DNA of 12,085 bases, from positions 1 to 12,085 of the forward strand of contig QFOU01000039.1 of the NCBI GenBank assembly GCA_003241595.1. The letters run 5' to 3'. Origin of the DNA: Pseudomonas fluorescens. Its GTDB lineage: Bacteria > Pseudomonadota > Alphaproteobacteria > UBA2136 > UBA6156. This document shows positions 6,634-12,085 of this stretch, in pieces. Numbering within the stretch: the stretch's first letter is position 1; every line of letters starts with the position of its first letter. The notes under the pieces are model-generated. The model was not told where the DNA came from. It saw only the letters and a list, made by a program, of their open reading frames with translations, and searched no databases. The position numbers and the translations under genes were made by a program.

Positions 6634-8595
6634 GTGGACATGAGCCCCCTGACCCGCCCCACCATCACCTCTGGTATGTTGATCCTGCGTCGTTTGACCT
6701 TGATTGTACCTGCGACCATTCTGACAGCCCTTGGCTGTTATCTTGCCTGGACCATGGTGGGAGGATTGGATGGTGAAGCCAATGTTCTCGATATCATCGG
6801 CTTTGGTGTTTTCTGTTTGCTGTTTGCCATGTTGGCCACCACCAGCTGGGCCATGATGCTGGGTTTGATCGTGTGGTTTGCCGGACGTAAGAACGTACCG
6901 TTGGAAGAAGAGGCTATGGCGATCCCACTGGAGGAGCTGGTGCCGAGCCGTGGTACCCGTACGGCCATTCTGATCCCTGCTTATCATGAAGATCCGAAAG
7001 AAGTTTTTGCCCGCGTGCGCACCATGCGTGCGTCTCTGGCCGCCTTGCAGCCGTTCGGCGTCAAGTCGGACATTGATATGTTTGTGTTGAGCGACAGCCA
7101 GAAGCCGGAGGCAATTGAGGCTGAAGCTGAAGAATACCGCGCCTGCATTGCCAGCATGCCCGCCCATGGCCCGACCGTGTTCTACCGTCGTCGTGAAAAC
7201 AATGCCAAGTACAAGGTAGGTAACGTTGAAGAGTTTTGCGTGCGTTGGGGCCAGACCTACGACCATATGCTGGTATTGGACGCCGACAGCCTGATGGCCG
7301 GTGAGACCATCCGCCGCATGATCACCCTAATGGAGCGCCACCCGCGTGTGGGCTTATTGCAGACCTGCTTCATCCCGACCGGACGCGATACGTTGTTCTG
7401 CCGTGTGATGCAGTTCTCCACCCGTTTGTACCTGATGCCCTCTGCGATGGGGTTGGAATACTGGCAGGGTGCGAATGCCAACTACTGGGGCCACAATGCG
7501 CTGATCCGGACCCGTGCCTTCATGGAAACCTGCGGGTTGCCGGAGCTGCCGGGTAAGGCCCCGCTGGGTGGACGTATTTTGAGCCACGACATTGTGGAAG
7601 CGGCCTTTATTGCCCGTGGCGGATGGGAAGCGTTCCTGCTGCCGAATATTCCCGGCACTTATGAAGAGCTGCCGACCAACCTTATTGACTTCATGCAGCG
7701 TGACCGTCGCTGGTGTGCCGGTAACTTGCAGCACCAGCACATCATCCGTGCTGATGGCGTGCACTTTGTGAACCGTTTGCATATGATCCTTGGTATCATG
7801 TCGTACGCCTCTGGCCCGTTGTGGTTGGCCTTCATCATGATGGCACTGACCGCGACCGTGATGGATGCCAGTGGTAGCAGCGTACACCTTGCGACCGCCG
7901 GATTGTTCTCTTCAGCAGTTGAAGGTCGTGTCTTGTTTGGTTTGACCCTCTTCCTGTTGTTTGCTCCTAAGCTTGTGACATTGGCTTTGGCCCTGGTGCG
8001 TCCGACCGTGCGCAAGTCGTTTGGGGGTGCCAACAACATTGTGCGCAGCGCTATTCTGGAGCAGTTGTTCGTGATGGTGCAGCAGCCTGCCGTGATGTTG
8101 TTCTATACCACGTTTGTGCTGATGCCGTTGTGCGGGCATGTTGTGAAGTGGGAATCGCAGCCGCGTTCTGAGCGTGGAATCTCGTGGCGTGAAGCGTTCC
8201 TGCGTCACCGTTACCATGTTGCCTTGGCCGCGGTTTTGACCGGTGTGCTGGTGTACTTGAACAGTCTGGCCGTGATGTACGGTGTGTTGCCGGTGATTAT
8301 CGGTTTGACCCTGAGCCCTGCGTTTACCGTGGTTACCAGCCGTGCCAGCGTGGGTGTGAAGGCACGCAACCGTAATCTCTTCCTGACTCAGGATGAGTTG
8401 AATCCTTCTGCAGAACTCAAGATGTTCCAACAACTGGTAGATGAACCACGTGTTGATGCAAAGGGTGATGTTGTCCTTCCTCTATTGCCGGGTGATGTAC
8501 CGGGACATATGCCGGAGCAGCTCTTACGCTTTCCGGATGCACCGATCGCCTTGGGGCGTCGTGGCAAGATGGTGATGAGCAAAGTGGAAGCTTAG
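6634..8595 (+). CDS. opgH: Glucans biosynthesis glucosyltransferase H (OpgH/MdoH)
   Basis: 653 residues from GTG 6634 (AGG at 6621-6623); ATG 6640 in the same frame is equally possible and neither has a strong ribosome site. It is an inner-membrane GT2 glycosyltransferase that uses UDP-glucose to build the beta-glucan backbone of osmoregulated periplasmic glucans and extrudes it. The N-terminus has two membrane segments (about 10-35 and 48-78). A cytoplasmic GT2 domain follows with LVLDADS (D216-x-D218), WGHNALIR, SHDIVEAAF (D319) and QRDRRW (355-360, the processive Q/R-x-x-R-W motif). Several membrane helices lie in the C-terminal half (about 385-575), then a short tail. It lacks the long N-terminal cytoplasmic extension of the E. 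coli protein (about 850 residues), matching the shorter alphaproteobacterial form. opgG, normally adjacent, is not present on either side. A strong terminator follows. Confidence 0.93.
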   Translation: MDMSPLTRPTITSGMLILRRLTLIVPATILTALGCYLAWTMVGGLDGEANVLDIIGFGVFCLLFAMLATTSWAMMLGLIVWFAGRKNVPLEEEAMAIPLEELVPSRGTRTAILIPAYHEDPKEVFARVRTMRASLAALQPFGVKSDIDMFVLSDSQKPEAIEAEAEEYRACIASMPAHGPTVFYRRRENNAKYKVGNVEEFCVRWGQTYDHMLVLDADSLMAGETIRRMITLMERHPRVGLLQTCFIPTGRDTLFCRVMQFSTRLYLMPSAMGLEYWQGANANYWGHNALIRTRAFMETCGLPELPGKAPLGGRILSHDIVEAAFIARGGWEAFLLPNIPGTYEELPTNLIDFMQRDRRWCAGNLQHQHIIRADGVHFVNRLHMILGIMSYASGPLWLAFIMMALTATVMDASGSSVHLATAGLFSSAVEGRVLFGLTLFLLFAPKLVTLALALVRPTVRKSFGGANNIVRSAILEQLFVMVQQPAVMLFYTTFVLMPLCGHVVKWESQPRSERGISWREAFLRHRYHVALAAVLTGVLVYLNSLAVMYGVLPVIIGLTLSPAFTVVTSRASVGVKARNRNLFLTQDELNPSAELKMFQQLVDEPRVDAKGDVVLPLLPGDVPGHMPEQLLRFPDAPIALGRRGKMVMSKVEA

Positions 8596-8607
8596 CATCC
8601 CTGCTTG

Positions 8608-8635
8608 AAAAACCGGCCTGAGGGCCGGTTTTTTT
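8608..8635. terminator. Intrinsic terminator of opgH
   Basis: An 11-bp perfect stem AAAAACCGGCC/GGCCGGTTTTT (8608-8618 with 8623-8633) with a TGAG tetraloop and seven T at 8629-8635. It starts 13 bases after the opgH stop. Confidence 0.93.
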
Positions 8636-8801
8636 ATATACTTCTATTATCAACTTTAAGTTTATGGTGGTTTAAATTTTAAGCTTCTACCGCTAGTTGG
8701 TGAACAGGGATAGGGTTTGCTCAGTGACGGAGGCAGACTCCGCCCGGAACGAAAAACCAAAACCAAAACATGAACTAATTCTAATGATAAGGAGATATGA
8801 C

Positions 8802-9650
8802 ATGAGCACATTCACCACCACAGACGGCACTGAGATTTACTACAAGGACTGGGGCCAAGGCCAACCTGTTGTGTTCAGCCACGGCTGGCCGCTGAGCAGC
8901 GACGCCTGGGAAGCCCAAATGCTGTTTCTCGCCAGCAAGGGCTACCGCGTGATCGCCCATGACCGTCGGGGGCATGGCCGTTCTTCGCAACCGTGGGCCA
9001 ATAACACCATGGACACCTACGCTGATGATCTGGGTGAACTGGTTACCAAGTTGAATCTGACCGATGTGATCCTGGTTGGTCACTCGACCGGCGGTGGTGA
9101 AGTGACGCGGTATGTGGGTCGTCATGGCACCTCGCGTGTGGCTGGTGTTGTACTGGTGGGTGCTGTTACTCCCGGTATGTTGAAAACGGATGCCAACCCT
9201 ACCGGTGTACCGATGGCCGTGTTTGACGAGATCCGTGCCAATACCACTAAGGACCGTTCGCAATTCTTTAAGGACCTGACCGTGCCCTTCTATGGTGTAA
9301 ACCGTAAGAGTGATGCTGTCTCGCAAGGTGTGCGTGATGCCTTCTGGCTGATGGGCATGCAGGGTGGTTTGAAGCCGGAGTTGGACAGCATTGCCGCCTT
9401 CTCGGAAAGTGAATTCACCGGCGATTTGAAGAAGATGGATGTGCCGCTGTTGATCTTGCATGGCGATGATGACCAGATCGTTCCGTATGCCAACTCTGCT
9501 CCGCGTGTGCACGCTTTGGTCAAGGGTTCGGAATTGAAAACCTATGCCGGTGGTGACCATGGTTTACCCACCACGCATATGGACCAAGTTAATGCCGACC
9601 TGCTGGCCTTTGCCCAGAAGGTGGGTGGGAAGACCAAGGCCGCTGCTTAA
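8802..9650 (+). CDS. Alpha/beta hydrolase, cofactor-free haloperoxidase/esterase family
   Basis: 282 residues. ATG 8802 is preceded by an excellent AAGGAG (8789-8794) seven bases upstream; an upstream GTG at 8697 is not needed. The fold is the alpha/beta hydrolase type: [12 protein letters not shown] oxyanion strand, [10 protein letters not shown], the nucleophile elbow VGHSTGGGE with S95, the acid in HGDDDQIVP (D222-D224 region) and H253 in GGDHGL followed by [13 protein letters not shown]. This pattern is typical of the bacterial non-haem chloroperoxidase group, which in practice are mostly esterases or perhydrolases. The physiological substrate is unknown. No signal peptide. It is monocistronic and converges on the LysR gene, sharing the terminator at 9666-9690. 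Transcription probably starts in the AT-rich region 8640-8750. Codons are rich in GGT and CGT compared with the neighbouring LysR gene, which suggests high expression. Confidence 0.92.
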   Translation: MSTFTTTDGTEIYYKDWGQGQPVVFSHGWPLSSDAWEAQMLFLASKGYRVIAHDRRGHGRSSQPWANNTMDTYADDLGELVTKLNLTDVILVGHSTGGGEVTRYVGRHGTSRVAGVVLVGAVTPGMLKTDANPTGVPMAVFDEIRANTTKDRSQFFKDLTVPFYGVNRKSDAVSQGVRDAFWLMGMQGGLKPELDSIAAFSESEFTGDLKKMDVPLLILHGDDDQIVPYANSAPRVHALVKGSELKTYAGGDHGLPTTHMDQVNADLLAFAQKVGGKTKAAA

Positions 9651-9665
9651 AGGCGGTGGGATAAG

Positions 9666-9690
9666 AAAGGTGCCTGCGGGCACCTTTTTT
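9666..9690. terminator. Bidirectional terminator between hydrolase and LysR genes
   Basis: A nine-bp perfect stem AAAGGTGCC/GGCACCTTT (9666-9674 with 9679-9687) with a TGCG loop, T run to 9690. It lies 15 bases after the plus-strand stop and eight bases from the minus-strand stop, so it can serve both convergent genes. Confidence 0.88.
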
Positions 9691-9698
9691 GTGAACGG

Positions 9699-10592
9699 TT
9701 ATTGGAATTTGGGCAGCGTTTTGCCGAGGTGGTTGAGGAAGGCCTGTACCTTGGCGGTGCGGTGGCGCGTGGGTGGTGTGAGGGCGACCGCTTGGCGCAG
9801 AGGTACAGTGGGATAAGTGGGCAGAACCTGAACGAGTTTGCCGGTGCTGAGATGATCGGCCAAGGCAAACTTGGGCAAGAGGGCGATGCCTTGGTTATGG
9901 ACAGCTGCACTGAGCATCATTTCAGCGAAATTGGTGCGGAGGCTGCATTCGGCGCGGAGGTGGCCCTGGTGGCCGTCCGGGGCTTGGTATGTCCAGTCGA
10001 AGGCGCCGCCGTGTTGGGAGAAGCCGATCAATTGGTGGTGTTTGAGATCGTTGGGAACGGTAGGGGTGCCTTTGGTTTTGAGATAGGTGGGGCTTGCCAC
10101 CAGCAACAGCGGAGAGAGGCCCAGCGGTTTCATCATCATGCTGGAGTCGTGCATCGGGCCGATGCGGATGACGACGTCGAAGCCTTCGGAGACGACATCG
10201 ACCATGCGGTCGTCGAAGGTGACGTCGAGGAGGATCTCTGGGTAGGCTTCGGCGAAGCTGGAGAGTGCGGGTAACATATGTTGGTGGCCGAAGCTGACGG
10301 GCACGCTGACGCGGAGGGTACCGCGCGGGGTATTTTGTTGTTCACCGGCGATCTCGATCGCTTCATTCAGCTCGTTGAGGGCCGCGTTGGAGCGGAGGAA
10401 GAAGGCTTGGCCGGCTTCGGTGAGAGTGACTTGTCGTGTTGTCCGGTGCAGAAGTTTAACGCCGAGTTCATCTTCCAGCAGCATGATCTGTTTGCTGACG
10501 GCGGCGGCGGAATGGCCCAGCTCACGTGCGGCAGCGGAGAAGCTGCTAAGGCGCGCGACGCGAACGAAGAGGCTGATACGGTCGAGATTCAT
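9699..10592 (-). CDS. LysR-family transcriptional regulator
   Basis: 297 residues from ATG 10592, which gives the standard LysR start MNLDRISLFVRVARLSSFS. A TTG at 10628 would add 12 residues and has a slightly better ribosome-site position (the GGAG before the ATG is only one base away), so the exact start is open. An N-terminal winged helix-turn-helix (about 1-60, with FSAAARELGHSAAAVSKQI) is followed by a linker helix and the two-lobed effector-binding domain (GTLRVSVPVSFGHQHMLP; LGLSPLLLVASPTYL). It looks like the DNA-binding/effector layout of the CrgA/DsdC-like subgroup with a small-ligand inducer. It is divergent from mprF (152 bases between starts) and convergent with the hydrolase gene. 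Divergent partners are the usual LysR targets, so mprF or the gene itself is a candidate. Confidence 0.93.
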   Translation of the reverse strand: MNLDRISLFVRVARLSSFSAAARELGHSAAAVSKQIMLLEDELGVKLLHRTTRQVTLTEAGQAFFLRSNAALNELNEAIEIAGEQQNTPRGTLRVSVPVSFGHQHMLPALSSFAEAYPEILLDVTFDDRMVDVVSEGFDVVIRIGPMHDSSMMMKPLGLSPLLLVASPTYLKTKGTPTVPNDLKHHQLIGFSQHGGAFDWTYQAPDGHQGHLRAECSLRTNFAEMMLSAAVHNQGIALLPKFALADHLSTGKLVQVLPTYPTVPLRQAVALTPPTRHRTAKVQAFLNHLGKTLPKFQ

Positions 10593-10684
10593 GCTCCGGA
10601 TTGTTGGACGGGCGGAGCGGCGTGTCAATCTGCCTGTATTAAGTTCATGGCTTGTAAGCTTGGTGCGGGGGAACGGCTTTTCTT

Positions 10685-10713
10685 TTGGAAAGTAGGCTGT
10701 TAGAACTTATGAG
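10685..10713 (+). promoter_or_regulatory. Candidate promoter of mprF
   Basis: TTGGAA (10685-10690) and TATGAG (10708-10713) are separated by 17 bases, 31 bases before the mprF ATG. The match to the sigma-70 consensus is moderate. The intergenic region 10593-10744 is also where the LysR product would bind if it autoregulates. Confidence 0.4.
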
Positions 10714-10744
10714 GTTTTAACCGATAACTCCCGATGGTGAATTG

Positions 10745-12085
10745 ATGGCATTTTCCGTAACGCCGCAAAAATGGTTGCATGTACTGGTACGTGTGGCGCC
10801 TTTAGTATTGTTTGTTGTGGCGCTGATGGTTGTGCATACCGAGATGCACAGTGCGCAATTTGCGGATTTTCGGGATGCGTGGCGGAATGTCTCGCCGTTG
10901 ACCGTAGGCTTTGCCCTTGTGCTCATGGTGGTGAACTATCTGGTATTAGCCGGTTATGATTGGTTGGGTCTGCGGTTTGCGGGGCATGGGCATGTGCCGT
11001 GGCGGCAGGTGGTGTTCACCTCATTCATCAGTTACGGCATTAGCAATACCACGGGGCATGCGTGGGCTTCCGGTGGGTCCATCCGTTACCGGTTTTATAA
11101 TCCATTAGGAGTGCCGGGGTGGGATGTGGCGAAGGTGTCGTTCTTCCTTGCTCTCACTTTCATGATCGGGCTGCTGACGCTGGGCGCGGTCTGCGGCGTG
11201 CTTGTCTCCGATGTGCCGGTGGGGGCGTTGCAGAGCCCGCGCACCGTGATGCTGGCGGCTATGGCATGTGTGGGGGGACTCAGTTTATACTGGGCGGCGA
11301 TCGTGTTCTGGCGCAAGCCGATCAAAGTGCGGATGTTCGAAATCCGTTTGCCGGAGCCGAAACTGGCGTTGGCGCAGACGCTGGTAGCCTGTGTGGACCT
11401 GGTGCTGGCCTCCTTCGTGTTGTGGGTGTTTGTAAAGGATGTGCCGGGGATGGGGTTTGAAGTATTCCTCATACTCTTCGTAATGGCGCAGGTGTTGGGG
11501 TTGGTGTCGCAAGTGCCTGGTGGTTTAGGGGTGTTTGAGGGTACGTTCTTGTGGATGGCGGGGCCAATATTTGCGGATTACCATCCTCAGCTCATTGCAG
11601 GGTTAGTGTTTTATCGAGTGATCTATTATTTTTTACCGCTGGCAGGTGCGGGGCTTTTGCTGGTGGGGAAAGACCTGATGGCGGGGCCGAAGCAGGCCTT
11701 GGATTGGGGACGTGCGGCAAGCCGTTTGGTGCCTTCGACAGTGCCGCAGGTGTTTGCCGTGCTGTTGTTTTTGACGGGGGGCATCATGTTGGTTTCGGGG
11801 GCTACTCCAACGCTGCCGGAGAACATGCGTTGGTTGCGGGATGTATTGCCGTTACCGGTGGTTGAGATCTCTCACTTTGCGGGTTCTTTAGTAGGTGTGT
11901 TGTTATTGTTTTTGGCGCGGGGCGTACGCATGAAGCTGGATGCGGCGTGGTATGGGGCGTTGATTCTGTTAGGGGTGGGGATGGTTGCCTCGCTTTTGAA
12001 GGGTTTGGATTGGCAGGAAGCGACCGTGTTGGCGGCGATGCTGGGGGTGATGGTGATGTCGCGGCGGCATTTTTACCGGAAATCT
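10745..12085 (+). CDS. mprF: Phosphatidylglycerol lysyltransferase/flippase MprF, N-terminal part (runs off the window)
   Basis: 447 codons are visible from ATG 10745, with a weak GGTGA (10736-10740) ribosome site. The sequence is nearly all hydrophobic helices, the LPG-synthase transmembrane (UPF0104/YbhN-like) flippase domain. Marker phrases are SYGISNTTGHAWASGGSIRY (about 99-118) and SQVPGGLGVFEG (255-266). After it come the further membrane helices specific to full-length MprF: PLPVVEISHFAGSLVGVLLL, an RMKLDAAWYGALI segment, LLKGLDWQEA and SRRHFYRKS at the edge, just before the expected soluble synthase (DUF2156) domain. The family aminoacylates phosphatidylglycerol with lysine or another amino acid from charged tRNA and flips it to the outer leaflet, giving resistance to cationic peptides. 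Whether the catalytic domain is present lies outside the window. The gene is divergent from the LysR gene. Confidence 0.9.
   Translation, partial: MAFSVTPQKWLHVLVRVAPLVLFVVALMVVHTEMHSAQFADFRDAWRNVSPLTVGFALVLMVVNYLVLAGYDWLGLRFAGHGHVPWRQVVFTSFISYGISNTTGHAWASGGSIRYRFYNPLGVPGWDVAKVSFFLALTFMIGLLTLGAVCGVLVSDVPVGALQSPRTVMLAAMACVGGLSLYWAAIVFWRKPIKVRMFEIRLPEPKLALAQTLVACVDLVLASFVLWVFVKDVPGMGFEVFLILFVMAQVLGLVSQVPGGLGVFEGTFLWMAGPIFADYHPQLIAGLVFYRVIYYFLPLAGAGLLLVGKDLMAGPKQALDWGRAASRLVPSTVPQVFAVLLFLTGGIMLVSGATPTLPENMRWLRDVLPLPVVEISHFAGSLVGVLLLFLARGVRMKLDAAWYGALILLGVGMVASLLKGLDWQEATVLAAMLGVMVMSRRHFYRKS

Noticed and set aside
8697..8801. N-terminal extension of the hydrolase from GTG 8697
   Set aside because: The strong AAGGAG at 8789-8794 places the start at ATG 8802, and the extension has no family similarity.
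8781..9560. A 259-codon minus-strand frame
   Set aside because: Antisense of the alpha/beta hydrolase; His/Thr/Arg-rich with no family motif.
9702..10274. 190-codon plus-strand frame
   Set aside because: Shadow of the LysR gene; Glu/Gly/Val-rich antisense composition.

Overview
The window is ordinary bacterial chromosome from a Gram-negative, most likely a proteobacterium. The evidence is an OpgH-type membrane glucosyltransferase, an MscL channel, a LysR regulator, an MprF-type lipid flippase/synthase and a tRNA-Pro with encoded CCA. An alphaproteobacterium is plausible but I cannot prove it from the sequence. I see no phage, transposon, CRISPR or defence gene.

Left edge (1-948): the first ~675 bases look foreign to the rest. 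They encode part of a secreted, helical-repeat protein of Burkholderiales appearance with extremely GC-biased codons. Within 673-681 this reading stops making sense as that family, and the N-terminal 90 codons of an unrelated gene appear on the minus strand (679-948). Two genes are truncated at one point, which suggests an assembly chimera or a recent recombination junction.

Middle left (1020-4172): a diverged homoserine-dehydrogenase-like protein on the plus strand converges on a run of three minus-strand genes. These are two related histidine-phosphatase genes with the same leader sequence, then mscL. Nearly every gene is closed by its own strong hairpin terminator, so they look mostly monocistronic.

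Middle (4299-6293): tRNA-Pro(UGG) is followed by about 210 bases without a protein gene. This stretch has a promoter-like sequence with an overlapping palindrome, a perfect 11-bp hairpin and a terminator, and is a candidate small RNA locus. Then comes gltX on the minus strand, of an unusual longer type.

Right (6634-12085): opgH/mdoH for periplasmic glucan synthesis, without an adjacent opgG. Next is a cofactor-free haloperoxidase/esterase-type alpha/beta hydrolase, converging on a LysR regulator. Divergent from the LysR gene is the N-terminal flippase half of mprF, cut by the window end. mscL, opgH and mprF all concern osmotic or envelope homeostasis, but they are in separate transcription units and their proximity may be chance.
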